The notes: a model not told the origin generated them from the letters alone. Shown: positions 43,700 to 55,476, numbered from the stretch's first letter. The stretch: DNA of 64,000 nucleotides from Cristatella mucedo (GCA_009760855.2 WPIO01000165.1:489501-553500), one strand, 5' to 3'. Translations and numbers: made by a program.

Positions 43700-46298
43700 A
43701 ATGGATGTAATTCAGAATCCGAATTCGTTATGAATAGTGGTGTGCCATGCTTGATCGATTTGGTTTGGTCCAACACGTTAATCATACCACTGATATCAGT
43801 GGCCATATCACGGATTTAATTATCACTGAAGATATCTGCCCCAGTGACTTCGTTGTGTGTCCGCCGACTATCTTGGATCATTTCTCAGTCTTGTTTACTG
43901 TTCCTGTAGCAATGAAAGTACAGGGTAGCATCGAGTTTTTCAAGCGATGCAATTCGAAAATTATTGACCCAGAGAGATTTCTGAAGTGTGTCGTGATTTG
44001 CACCCGGACTCGACCAACAGCCTCGATAACCTCACTGGTGCCGTGAGCATGACACTAAATAGTACCCTCAGCGAGCATTCTCTCATAAATTCTGTCTGTG
44101 AACAGAGTCGCAGAGGTTCTTTTCAATTTCAAAAGAAATTCAAATGATGCGCCATGTTAAGCGGAGGCTCAAATGCCGCTTCAAGAAGTCTGGGTCCGAC
44201 GACGATCTACTAGTCAATTTCAAGGACTCCTTCGAGTCTACACCCGGAAGCTTAGAAAACCCAGGGTTTCTTTTTCCGCTCGAAAACTGACGTGCTGCCG
44301 GTCAGACCCAAAACAGATTGATAAGACGGTACACAATTCTCTGGCAAATCTTACGAGGTCTCACCTTCCAGATATTAGTGGCTGGGCTGACGGTTTTCCT
44401 GGATACGTCGCTGAAAAAATGGTGCACATTCGTGCCTCAATAAAGCCACCTCCGACTAAAGCAATTATTTGATCGCAAACAATGACTTTTAAGAGATTTT
44501 CCCCGGTTTCTGCAGGCGATGTGGCTATCTCAATAAAGTCTAGTAAAAAGAGCTCATTTCCTTAATATCCTATGCCATCTTATGTGTGGTTTTCACTGGA
44601 AGGCAAACTTATCCAAGCCATAAAATAAGATTTTTAATGCTACTCTGGGTAAGGGGGTGTTCCTAAGTCCTTCAAATTGGCCATCTTTAGACCAATACTT
44701 AAAAAGCCTAGATTAGATACAGAACTCCTCGCTAACTATTGCCCATTTATCCTTCCTCAATTTTGCCAAAGACTCTTGAAATTATTGTTGCTAAGCAGCT
44801 TTGAGTACACATAAAAAGAACAAATTATCAGAAAAAATTCAGTCTGACTTCAAACAGCAGCCCTTTGCTGAAACTGCTCTCCTCCGCGTAACCAATGACG
44901 CATCCTACGCAGCAATGACGACGGGAATGCCTCTGCTCAAGCGCTGCTAGATCTCTCAGGTGCCTTCGACCTCTCGACCTTCGACCTCTTCTGCCTTCGA
45001 TCTCTCAGCTGCCTTCGACCCTATTGATCACGACGTCCTACTTAAATGATTGAGAGCAACGATCAGTCTGGAAGGCGGGGCACTAGCATGGTTTGAATCG
45101 AACTTGTCCAATCGCATTCAATCCGTGTGGCGTGGAGGTCAGGTCTCGGCCACCAGACCAGTCACGCTTGGAGTCCCACTAAAGTCCGTTCTTGACCCGT
45201 CACCTTTCCTTTTATAGTGAACCTCTGGGAAAAATGGTTCTGGCTCATGGAATCGGCTACCACTTTTATTTATGCGACAAAACTCGGCCGTTATAATCGT
45301 CTAAACCATCGGAATCTGCTGCCGCGGCTGATAAACTGAACGCGTACCTTGCATGCATTCGATCCTGGATGTCAGGAAATATTTTTTGGCTTAACGACGA
45401 TGAAACGGTGCTGATGCTCACAGGTCGCCCAATGCGTGTTACTGGACTTGAAGACTTTTCTCTTCTAATATTATCGGCGATGCTGCTGTGCGCCGTTCAC
45501 CATGGGCTCGGAATTTAAATGTCGTCCTAGACAACTGCCTAGATTTTAAAAGTTTCATTAGGAACTACACTACTAGCCATCGCGTCCGACCCCCATTTAA
45601 GATAGGGATAATCTATCACGATAGCTTGCAAATTTTGTTAAATAGCTTCTCGGTTCTGTCTTGGCTTAATTACTATTATTATTCTATTTTGGCGGGGTTA
45701 AAAAAGGCGATAGGACGTTGCAAGTGGTGATGAATATGACTGCAAGGCTAATAAACAAATCCCAGAGGTTGACCGTATGTCTGTCTCATTCGCTAGTGGA
45801 GCTTCGATGACTTCCGGTTGATCAACGGATACAGAGTAAAGTACTTACGCTGACCCACAAGGCCACGGCCTGGCTCCTTCATACTTGGCTGATCTGTTGC
45901 ACTAGTTTCAGCCTCCTCGTGCCCTCAGATCCTTTATTGACCATAAATTAATTGTTCAATTTCCTACGATAAAAGACCGCTGGCGGCCGAAGCTTTTGCT
46001 CTACAGATCCTAGACTGTAGAACTCACTTCCACAATTCTTACGCAACGACATCTACTTCCTGCCGCCGGCTGTGGCATATCATTTTCAGCCGTGATGAGC
46101 TGCTGTTTCCATGCGCATTACCTCAACTGTCCTTGTGACTCAGCCATGGTTTTATTTGCTGTGTGAGGTGAAGTCTGTTAGCTACTGAATGCGCATTGAA
46201 AGCCGCTTAGGCTCTGAGTGCGCTAGAGAGAAACTCACATGATTGACACCAATCAAGTCTTGGTGGCTTAGTGGAGTTACCGACGTAGATAAATTACA
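43700..46298 (+). mobile_element. LINE family A, long degenerate copy
   Basis: Starts in the C-terminal part of the endonuclease (43747-44046; motifs VNHTTDISGHITDLIIT and LDHFSVLF), then linker, RT fingers (from about 44690), palm, thumb, C-terminus (to about 46200) and 3' UTR. A small tandem duplication of gatctctcag...gccttcgacc lies at 44950-45020. Stops and frameshifts are frequent. This is the only copy in the window that shows family A's endonuclease. Confidence 0.82.
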
Positions 46299-46606
46299 TA
46301 ACATTGAGAAGTTACCATAGAAATACCTCAAGATGCTACTGAAGATTGAAAGCCGTGTGTCTGCAACGAGACAGTGCACGCGTACATTCATCCACTCATA
46401 CATACAGGCATCATTAACCTCTTTCAATCAGGTTCAGACTGGCGGAAACTAGGCGAGAAAAGAAAAAGGTGGGAAAAAGAGCGAGATTCGCTCGACTCTC
46501 GAAAAATCTCGCGAAATCTCGGGTAAACTCGTTGCTCAGTCAGTTGCACGTCCGTCTGCAGTCGTTAAGTATTTGAAGTGACTTTGGCGACGACGAGTGT
46601 TGCGAT
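46299..46606. other. upstream flank of the retropepsin-like ORF
   Basis: 46475-46535 contains repeated ctcgcgaaatctcgg-like phrases and a possible donor (cggg/taaac near 46522). No TATA box found. Confidence 0.3.
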
Positions 46607-46623
46607 TTAATTTTTTCTTGCAG
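46607..46623 (+). promoter_or_regulatory. splice acceptor before the retropepsin-like ORF
   Basis: ttaattttttcttgcag, a textbook 3' splice site, ends 7 bases before the ATG at 46631. It could serve cis-splicing or, in an animal with spliced leaders, trans-splicing. Confidence 0.55.
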
Positions 46624-46630
46624 CGACAGA

Positions 46631-47074
46631 ATGCTAACGGACTGCTTCGAGACTGCCACGCTCGCGAACGATTCGTGCCCACAGAGCAGCGTGCAGGGAG
46701 ACCCTTTCCCCTACCAGCTGACAGTTACCGACCAATGCAGCGGCATGGTCTTTCTGGTGGACACAGGAGCGTCTCACAGTCTGGTACCGCGCGGTGTTAC
46801 TTGTCTGCCCCTGTGCGACAAGCGGATGCACGCCGCCAACGGCACCACCATACGGACATATGGGTCGCTCACCCTGACCTTGAACTTTGGACATCAGAGA
46901 TGCTATCCCTGGACGTTTGTCATTGCCGACGTTCAAAAGGCCTTGCTGGGAGCCGATTTTCTCTTCCACTATGCGATGACGATAAATCTGTCGAGACGGA
47001 TATTTGAAGGGAGCGAATGGATGCCGAGATCGAATGATCAGGAAGCCACTGTTGGTCGGCACGTATCGTCCTGA
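46631..47074 (+). CDS. retropepsin-like aspartic protease, possibly domesticated
   Basis: A complete 147-codon ORF. Its centre is a single retroviral-type protease domain like those in Ty3/Gypsy polyproteins: the catalytic FLVDTGASHSLVP at about 41-53 (Asp44), AANGT at 68-72, and the second hallmark ALLGADFL at 104-111. The segment after it (INLSRRIFEG) also fits that family. The ORF has its own ATG behind a strong splice acceptor and stops 30 residues after the domain. No reverse transcriptase, gag or LTR lies within several kilobases. Such single-domain proteases work as homodimers. It may be a host gene captured from a retrotransposon, or a fragment that has stayed open by chance; preservation of every motif favours the former. 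Confidence 0.6.
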   Translation: MLTDCFETATLANDSCPQSSVQGDPFPYQLTVTDQCSGMVFLVDTGASHSLVPRGVTCLPLCDKRMHAANGTTIRTYGSLTLTLNFGHQRCYPWTFVIADVQKALLGADFLFHYAMTINLSRRIFEGSEWMPRSNDQEATVGRHVSS

Positions 47075-48535
47075 GGATTGTATTCGGGCGTGCGTGTTCT
47101 TTCTTCGTCAGCTGTAGGCACGGGGCGCGAGCAATCAGGACCATTATTCGAGAATTTATAACATGTATAGTGTAAATTTTTTATAATAATAACCCCGTTT
47201 ACGAAAACGATAGACACCGGAAAACGAACTTGTTGCAGGTGGAATTTTCGCAAGTTGAGACTGGTTCAGTGAGGGCCCTCAGTGCCCACAAATCATAGCT
47301 ATCAGAGATCAATCCCTCCCTACCGTTTTCGGCGCTGTCAAATCTAATGACCGCGCGGATCTTGAAAGCTGTCTAGAATGCAATTTGATCTTGTGCCGTA
47401 CCATTGCCAAGTTCGCATCTTCGAATTTTCGTTTGCGTTCTTGCGAGTGTGTAGGCATGTATAGGTAAAAGTCTGCCGAATGCTAAGTTAGTCCTCGAAT
47501 AGGTCGATACAGTTGGCGATAAATTTTGCTTCTAGGTTGTCCTGAAAATCCACGAAACCAAGTCATGCGTCTCTTTCAATAACAGGCCGCAATATCTCCG
47601 GTTTGATCAACGGACACGGGTCCAAAATTTTAACGTCGAATCACCAAACCCACTATCACTTGGCTGCTTAAAACCAATTCGAGCTGCTACATTTGTTTCA
47701 GCCTCATCCGGCACTCACGCTCCTTTAGGACACTACAATCTACTGTAAAAATTGTTTCTCTGTGATTTGGCAACATAAACTTGTGAGTCGCGGGTCCCAG
47801 ACCATGGAGCTCGCATCCAAAATGCACGTGCTTCGACACCATATTCGCCGCTACTAACTCTGGCACATCATTTCAAACCAACTCGGGCAGCTACTTCCTT
47901 GATACCAAGACGTCACTTCCTACTTCCTTCCTGCTGCATCGCTTCCTCGACTGTAACTCGATCGCAGCTTTGCTTCGAGACAGGTAGGCTATCTGCCAAA
48001 CAGCGAGCTGGCCGATTAGGCTTAGAAGGCTTTAATTTATTTGAACAAATGCAGTCAAAAACAAAGGAAATTCAAATTTTAAAAAAATTCACAAAAGCGC
48101 CTTGCCAGCCTCTTTCTTTTCAATTTTTCTTTTCAATTTTAGCATCAATATTGTTTTTAAAACAGAATCTTTTAGGTCACTTTTTAAAATTGCAATTGAT
48201 TCGCATAGTTTGACCTCACATCAATCATGCTGCCATGAGACTGTCCCCAAGGTGGCAGCGAAATTCTCTCATCTCATCGTCTGCATGCAGTAGGAGCTGG
48301 CACATGTTCAATGCACCGGAGCATTGGGCATGTCACATTTTGGATGTAGAAAAGAGACAGATAAGTAGGTTGCAGCAGTACTAGATGCGTTATTCTATGT
48401 CTAAACTTCCAGTTAGCAGCACAGATTAGGAATTATCTCCGCTTTACGACATTCAGTCGTACGCACGATGCAGAATAGACCTCATGTGCAACTAGCGGTT
48501 ATCCCAATTGTCCCAATAAGAATGCAGCAGCAGCT
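47075..48535. other. no gene recognised
   Basis: 47620-47960 may be very old LINE family A debris (phrases such as gatcaacgga, gtcccagaccatggagctcgc and gctacttcc recur in order). The rest is AT-rich and unassigned. Confidence 0.35.
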
Positions 48536-50272
48536 GAAGTAAGTAATCCGAAATAGTAAAGTAATAGTAAATAATAAATAATAAGTAAGTAATCCGAAAT
48601 AGTAAAGTAATAGTAAATAATAAATAATAAGTAAGTAATCCGAAATAGTAAAGTAATAGTAAATAATAAATAATAAGTAAGTAATCCGAAATAGTAAAGT
48701 AATAGTAAATAATAAATAATAAGTAAGTAATCCGAAATATAAGTATATAGTAAATAATAAATAAAGTAAGTAATCCGAAATAGTAAAGTAATAGTAAATA
48801 ATAATAATAAGTAAGTAATCCGAAATAGTAAAGTAAAGTAATATAAATAATAAGTAAGTAATCCGAAATAGTAAAGTAGTAATAATCCGAAATAGTATAA
48901 AAATAAGTAAGTAATCCGAAATAGTAAAGTAATAGTAAATAATAAATAATAAGTAAGTAATCCGAAATAGTAAAGTAATAGTAAATAATAAATAAGTAAG
49001 TAAATCCGATAAATAATCCGAAATAGTAAAGTAATAGTAAATAATAAATAATAAGTAAGTAATCCGAAATAGTAAAGTAATAGTAAATAATAAATAATAA
49101 GTAAGTAATCCGAATAGTAGTAAAGTAATAGTAATATAAATAATAAGTAAGTAATCCGAAATAGTAAAGTAATAGTAAAATAAAATAATAAGTAAGTAAT
49201 CCGAAATAGTAAGTAATAGTAAAATAAATAATAAGTAAGTAATCCGAAATAGTAAAGTAATAGTAAATAATAAATAATAAGTAAGTAATCCGAAATAGTA
49301 AAGTAATAGTAAATAATAAATAATAAGTAAGTAATCCGAAATAGTAAAGTAATAGTAAATAATAAATAATAAGTAAGTAATCCGAAATAGTAAAGTAATA
49401 GTAAATAATAAATAATAAGTAAGTAATAGAAATAGTAAAGTAATAGTAAATAATAAATAATAAGTAAGTAATAGAAATAGTAAAGTAATAGTAAATAATA
49501 AATAATAAGTAAGTAATCCGAAATAGTAAAGTAATAGTAAATAATAAATAATAAGTAAGTAATCCGAAATAGTAAAGTAATAGTAAATAATAAATAATAA
49601 GTAAGTAATCCGAAATAGTAAAGTAATAGTAAATAAGTATATAAGTAATAATAAAGTAAAGTAAAGTAAATAATAAAAATAATAAAAGTAAAGTAATATA
49701 AATAATAAGTAATATAGTAAGTAAGTCCAAAATAGTAAAGTAAAAGTAAAAAATAAATAATAAGTAAGTAATCCGAAATAGTAAAGTAATAGTAAATAAT
49801 AAATAATAAGTAAGTAATCCGAAATAGTAAAGTAATAGTAAATAATAAATAATAAGTAAGTAATCCGAAATAGTAAAGTAATAGTAAATAATAAATAATA
49901 AGTAAGTAATACGTAATCCGTAATAATAGTAAAAATAAATAATAAGTAAGTAATCCGAAAAGTAATAGTAAATAATAAATAAAGTAAGTAATCCGAAATA
50001 GTAAAGTAATAGTAAATAATAAGAATAAAATAAGTAAGTAATCCGAAATAGTAAAGTAATAGTAAATAATAAATAATAAGTAAGTAATCCGAAATAGTAA
50101 AGTAATAGTAAATAATAAATAATAAGTAAGTAATCCGAAATAGTAAAGTAATAGTAAATAATAAATAATAAGTAAGTAATAGAAATAGTAAAGTAATAGT
50201 AAATAATAAATAATAAGTAAGTAATAGAAATAGTAAAGTAATAGTAAGCTGAAGAAAGTAATCCGAAATAGC
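48536..50272. repeat. 46-bp AT-rich satellite, about 37 units
   Basis: The unit contains gtaagtaatccgaaatagta and then gtaatagtaaataataa; consecutive ccgaaat motifs are 46 bases apart where undisturbed. Some units lack the ccga and others are shortened. The minus strand has no stop in any frame of the unit and 46 leaves remainder 1 on division by three, so one frame stays open for 606 codons (Tyr/Leu/Ile/Phe only). That is a by-product, not a gene. Confidence 0.95.
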
Positions 50273-50617
50273 TCGCGCGCGCCGCGAGTCCAGACCTTGC
50301 ATTTAGCTTTCTTGGAAATGCAACTGGAACTGAGTGCAGACTGGCATTAGATAAGCTCCGGCCGCAAGTTCATTAGAATATCTGTCGCGACGTTGGGACG
50401 GCACTGAGGCTACCGGAAATTCGTCTCAAAGCTGCTGTTGCTTGACATCGCAGCTTCCAAAGCATTTCCAGGGGATGCGGAGCCCAGGACGCGGGATCTG
50501 CGCTGTCAGCGGGCAGCTACAGCGGTGCTAAAGAGCTGCGACTGGGAAAGCAAGATTTTTTGAGTGAACAGCCTCATTTATATAGCTGCCGGCTATATAA
50601 ATGAATGGATATAAATG
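50273..50617. other. no gene recognised
   Basis: Nothing assignable between the satellite and the SINE-like copy. Confidence 0.4.
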
Positions 50618-50725
50618 TACGGCTATCGCCCCGCTCCCAGTAGGGAACGCAGGGTCGCCTGCTGCAAGACTAGAACCCACGAATTGGATCGCGAAATGCA
50701 AGCACCTGACCCCTTCGCCATGATT
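50618..50725 (-). repeat. SINE family B-like, divergent
   Basis: Shares acggctatcgcc, the B-box-like cgtgggttctag on the minus strand and the following aggtgcttgca phrase. It is a distant copy. Confidence 0.4.
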
Positions 50726-51339
50726 CAAACAGGTCAAATAAAGATTAGCTGTTTCAAGAGAGCTGCCTCGCGGCAGCCATAGTGTACCATAAGCTACCTA
50801 GAGTTGTTACAGAGCTGCTTTAGCTGTAAATCATGTATCGTGTCATTGGATTTTAAATAAAAGTGCTTCAGAGGAAGTGCGGGAGCACTTCTTCGCATGA
50901 TCATGAATTCTGTACGCATTTTAAGGTGTCTAGTGCAGGTTTTTTTGTTCCTTCAGGGAACTAAAGCGCATTTTGGTTTGTTCATTTTTTATGGTCTCCA
51001 GCTGCATAGACAAGGCGATAAAGCCAGACCTTTGCTTCGGGTTTGGCACGAAAAAGTTCGAGTGGTGAATTGTTATAGCTGAACTGAAATGCTGTAGCTG
51101 AGCTCAGTCACTCAGGTCGTGCCTATTTTCATGGAAATCAGCCATCAGAAACTCATATTTCTATCGCCATCAACACAGCAGCTTCAAAGCCGCGAGGCAG
51201 AGGCAACAAGCTCCGAATTCCAACGCGTTCGCCGGCTGTGCCCAATCGCAGTGCAAAGTTTTTGTCAAAAACGCGACTTGAATTGGTCTTTTCAATAAAG
51301 TAAATGGTGCAAATTTATTGGAAGATGATTGCCGTTTTA
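50726..51339. other. no gene recognised
   Basis: Short frames only. Confidence 0.4.
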
Positions 51340-51591
51340 ATAATAATAGTAATAATAATAATGCACTTGATAAAGCACCCTCAGAGAACTCAATCTCTTA
51401 CTAGGCGCTTTGCATTTGCTGCAAAGGGAAACGCGATTGAATCGTGAGTAATCTCACGCTTGATAAACAACATGAACAACGTGGTTAAGGTGTCATGCAC
51501 AGGGTCAGCATGCAAATGTGGTTAGTGACAGCATGCACAGTGTCAGCACGCATAAGCACACGAAGGACGAATCACAGGGACCCATTTAGCT
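51340..51591 (-). mobile_element. LINE family B 3' UTR, left arm of a foldback
   Basis: Minus-strand tail and 3' UTR. Its inner end (gacgaatcacagggaccca) is the reverse complement of sequence at about 51700-51720 in the next element. Confidence 0.8.
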
Positions 51592-51951
51592 CGTATGCTC
51601 CCACAGCATGGAACTCCCTCCCGACCTGCATCAGAACATCCCCTGACCTGACCACATTTAAAAGAAACTTAAAAACACACCTATTTAGGACAGAATTTAG
51701 TAGGTCCCTGTGATTCGTCATTGATGTGCTTACGCGTGCTGACACTGTGCATGCTGCCACTAACCACATTTGCATGCTGACCCTGTGCATGTCACCCCTA
51801 ACCATATTATTCATTTCGTTTGTTTTTCAAGCATGATTTTACTTACCATTCCATTGCATTTCACTTTACAGCAAATGTAAAGCGCCTAGAGAGAGATTAA
51901 GTTTTCTGAGGGCGCTTTATCAAGTGAATTAATATTATTATTATTATTATG
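51592..51951 (+). mobile_element. LINE family B 3' end, right arm of a foldback
   Basis: Encodes the last 40 RT residues (AWNSLP and LKTHLF motifs), then the full 3' UTR, hairpin tail and ATT run. With the element on its left it forms a head-to-head inverted repeat of roughly 250-base arms. Confidence 0.82.
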
Positions 51952-52510
51952 CTGCAGCCATCTAACGTAGTTGTTTATTCAAGATTGGAACGGGCAACAT
52001 TGAGGAACGTCGATGTTCGTTGCTGGAATCGCTAAGACTCACGTTAGAGTATTACGCTTTGTAAAAGGCTCCATCGGATTCTTACATGGCCTACATTACT
52101 CAAAGACTAGAGACGGCAGCATCTTTGCAGAGATTATTAGAAATCTTAAGACTGAAAAAGTGAACGCAATGCGAAGTGCTCCTGCTATCGCATGAAAAAC
52201 AGACGAGGAAACAGCTGAGGAAGCTGGCCAACGAGCCACCAGGTGGCGTTTCTTCACTAGTTCTAGTCAATCCTAGGGAGTCGATTGCCGAAGACCGGAC
52301 GTTGAGGCTGCATAGTTAACGCTCGATAGCTTTACAGCTTCTTCGATCAGTTCTTTTTCCCAGTTTCACAGCGTCCGGAAATTACTTCTATGTCTCCGTG
52401 TTGTCCTATCACTGAAATTAAAAGTACTAATTTACAGATCTGCCAAGTATGGTTGCGTTTGGATAATTTGGATCAGGATTAGGATAGCTATTTTTAAATA
52501 TTTTTAGTGC
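51952..52510. other. no gene recognised
   Basis: Short frames only; becomes AT-rich from about 52.4 kb. Confidence 0.4.
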
Positions 52511-53880
52511 CTAATAATAATTAAAGTCTTCAATAATCCAAAGATAATACAACGTGAATAACATAATTTCAGTGAATATCCTATATTTAATAGGTGTACT
52601 TGGAGTACCTGAAACATATCCATCATAGTTATCATCTGAAGTGCGAACTCCTTGATTTACTCTTATGAAAAGACCTCTGTTCGTTGAAACTTTAAAATGT
52701 GTAATTTGAAGCAGTCTTACATTGCTAATAATAATTTTAATGATTTCAAAGCTTAACAATAGAAGTTTTACAATCTCGATAAGTTAGTCTTAAGTTTCGA
52801 TAGAGTATTCGCATCTTCAATGCAAACGTTTTTACATCTGGAACTGTAAGGTCTCCAACCATTCTTCTCGCTTGCATATCTCTAGCAAGAGGTGCTGTCG
52901 GTTCTGAAATAGCACAACTCGGTTGCAATGTTAAAGTTCCTTTATTCAGTAAATGTTACGCAAGTATGCTATGTTTGCTATCCGTTTATCAATATCGTTT
53001 ACATTACATGCTGTGCGTACAATTCGGGAAAGAGTAAGATTCCTACTCATAATAGGATTATATTTCGTAGTTACATGTTTCCCTATAATTGCCATTTTTT
53101 TATTTTGCACATGATCTAGTAGCTGCATGATTTAAATTTACTTGTTCGGATACTTTTACATATGCTTTGCGTAAATTCGATAGATCACTTTATATTTTAT
53201 TGTCTACATTTTTCCGGTGAAATTGGATTCCATAGTACCTTTATTCAGCACATCATCGGAATCCATAGCCCTACCAACATCGATTATTCTGTTGTAGCTT
53301 ACAAATAACGTGCCAATAATTACTGGGTAGGATCTTTGTAGTGCAATTTTTTTATTTTAGACCTATAAAGACAGTTATAGATATAAGAGCGTTAGAATCA
53401 GCAACTCCTCTTATACCCTAGTATGTATTCTCAACCAATCTGTTATTAGAACCTAGATAGTATCTTCCAAGTATTTCTCGCTCTACTCCATCTGGATCAG
53501 GTTTATAATGTGGATATGAAGTCATTAGTCTAGTATATTGTTGATCATGTAATGTATTATATGCAGATTTAACAAATTTCCATGAATCACCAATGCCATT
53601 TTCACAAGCATAGCTAGGAAAAGTTCAATTTCTCAAAATATCAATTATTTGAACTATATCAACATATCTCTGTTTCTAAATCCCTTTTTACTAATCTCTT
53701 CTAGATATACGTTCTTCTTCAATAACTTGTGTGACTAATCTTTCTTTCAAATGCACGAACACATAAAAATAGTTAAGCACTTATTAAGATATCAACTAAA
53801 TCAATTTAGATATTAATTAGGATATTACGATATTAGGACATTCAGATCCTAATGCTTCTGGGCATATTTTGTACTAGCTT
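52511..53880 (-). pseudogene. AT-rich decayed coding-like block, unidentified
   Basis: Successive open stretches on the same strand (53640-53440, 53128-52946, 52928-52746, 52759-52511) follow one another with frame changes and a few stops. They encode mixed, globular-looking sequence without low complexity. Codon choice is strongly AT-biased, unlike the GC-rich genes nearby. One segment contains the phrase GRYYLGSNNRL followed by ADSNAL. I noted a faint similarity in layout to the YLG-N-L and AD-AL positions of parvovirus-type phospholipase domains, but this is too weak to name the block. An old foreign insertion (viral or other) is one explanation; a decayed host gene is another. Confidence 0.35.
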
Positions 53881-53961
53881 ACAATTTTTACGTTTTTAAG
53901 ATCGTGAACCCTTCGCTTCCAGTTATGTCTTCCCCTTTACGTCTTTACATATCAGACTAAA

Positions 53962-54166
53962 GTAATAAGAATAAAAATAATTATAATCATAATGCACTCG
54001 ATAAAGCATTTTTAGAAAACTAAATCTCTTTCTAGGGGTTTTACATTTGCTGCCAAAGGAAACGCGATTGAACGGTGAGTAACATCATGCTAGATAAACA
54101 ACATGTACAACATGGTTGGGGGTGACATGCACAGGGTCAGAATGCAAGTGTGGTTAGTGGCAGCAA
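53962..54166 (-). mobile_element. LINE family B 3' UTR, left of the second bZIP exon
   Basis: Minus-strand tail and UTR; stops at ggttagtggcagca. The matching right-hand partner starts at about 55249 in the opposite orientation. Confidence 0.78.
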
Positions 54167-54644
54167 GAATTTCTTGTAATGTCCGCGTTTCGAAACCGTA
54201 TGCTATGCAGTAGGAGTACATTTTCTCTAAATGAAAATTAATTGAAGTATGCGTACTCTAACTTTGCTAAAATGCTCTGCTGAGTAGTTGGAAAATCACC
54301 ACATAACTATTTAAGGCCCCAAACCGGTTTAAACAGGTGCGAGTGACGTGAGCATAGAAGCTCGAGCGGAAATGAGAACAGGTTGAAATCGGTTTTAGCC
54401 TTCCTTCAGAAGCTACGTGGTGCTTTTCATTTGCTCGCGAAATGTCAATAGCTTGAGCATTGCACAGCGAGCTGCACTGACACCGAGCCATGCCCTCTTG
54501 CAAGCCCGTGGGTCGCGTTACGAACGGTAGAGCCTCGAATGAATGCTTTGCAACCAATACGGACGTATCCCAGCGCTAAACGTGCGCGCCGGCCGCGTAC
54601 ATTTATAGTCTCAACTCAGGCTCAAATTTCCCTCAGTCGGCCTC
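54167..54644. other. 3' flank of the second bZIP exon
   Basis: No AATAAA on the minus strand was found in this stretch, so the transcript end is unknown. Confidence 0.35.
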
Positions 54645-55145
54645 TCATGCGTAGCGACACGGAGCCTGCACCTGCCCAGCAGCAGCTGAGGCGCTCGACG
54701 GCCCTGGCGGAAACTCGGCAGTCGTGCTTCCGCCCGACGTACTTCCGCTCGCCATACTTGCACACATCCGGGCGTACTCGCACAGCATGGCCGCATGCTC
54801 GGCTTGCAGCATCGAGTTCTCCTTTTCTGCCGCTTCGAGCCGCGAACACTCCAAAGCCAGGCGACGCTTCTTCTCGTCGCGGCAGTGCTTGGCCGAGGCA
54901 TTGTTTTTTTTCCGCTTCTCAAAGTAAGCAGCGTCTTTCTCGCTCTCTGGAGTGATTCGCCTCGTCCGCCTTCTCCGCTGCCGTTCCTTCCTGCTGTACT
55001 TCAGCCGCTCGGGCCCCCTGAACGGCTTCAAATGCAAGGCACGACGCTCATTAATTCGCACAGTCCCGGCACTAGAGGTCCGCCGAAGCGACGACGTCAC
55101 GAGTTTGCAGGCATTAACGGCGATCGTTGGCGGTTGCTTTCGCAA
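54645..55145 (-). CDS. PAR-like bZIP transcription factor, terminal exon
   Basis: The frame is open on the minus strand from 55244 (just after an in-frame TAG) to the stop at 54645, without an ATG before the bZIP domain. The first possible near-start is TTG at 55145, so an upstream exon is likely missing. Counted from there, an Arg-rich segment (54-63) leads to TPESEKDAAYFEKR and the basic core NASAKHCR (82-89), then a short zipper to about 130 with EHAAMLCEYARM. The lead-in and zipper end match the exon at 37.1-37.6 kb (PES-KD--Y, EHAA-L-EY-RM), showing recent common descent. The tail is Ser/Gly/Ala/Pro-rich. The class is PAR/CES-2-like by its basic region. The exon lies between two LINE family B tails that point away from it. 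Confidence 0.75.
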   Translation of the reverse strand: MRKQPPTIAVNACKLVTSSLRRTSSAGTVRINERRALHLKPFRGPERLKYSRKERQRRRRTRRITPESEKDAAYFEKRKKNNASAKHCRDEKKRRLALECSRLEAAEKENSMLQAEHAAMLCEYARMCASMASGSTSGGSTTAEFPPGPSSASAAAGQVQAPCRYA

Positions 55146-55248
55146 GCAGCACGAGCAGCAAGCCGACGACGACGTAGCCGTTGGCCGCGTAGCATTCCAA
55201 GATCGGCATGCAATGTCTAGGAATCCGCAGACGATCCCTGCAATCTAT

Positions 55249-55476
55249 TTACTGACACTGTGCATGCTGCCACTAGCCACACTTGCATGCTGACCGTGTG
55301 CATGTTACTCCTAACCATGTTATTCATGTTGTTTGTCAAGCACGATATTACTCAGCTTATGATATTACTTCAATTGCATTTCTCTTTGCAGCAAATGTAA
55401 AGCGCCTAGAAAGAGATTGGGTTCTCTAAGGGCACTTTATTAAGTGCAATATTATTATTATTATTATCATTAATAC
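55249..55476 (+). mobile_element. LINE family B 3' UTR, right of the second bZIP exon
   Basis: Plus-strand copy starting at ctgacactgtgcatgctgcc and ending in the hairpin tail and ATT run. It mirrors the element at 53962-54166. Confidence 0.8.

Noticed and set aside
48482-50302. 606-codon and 412-codon ORFs on the minus strand
   Set aside because: Produced entirely by the 46-bp satellite, which has no stop on that strand; only Tyr, Leu, Ile, Phe, Thr and a few others occur.
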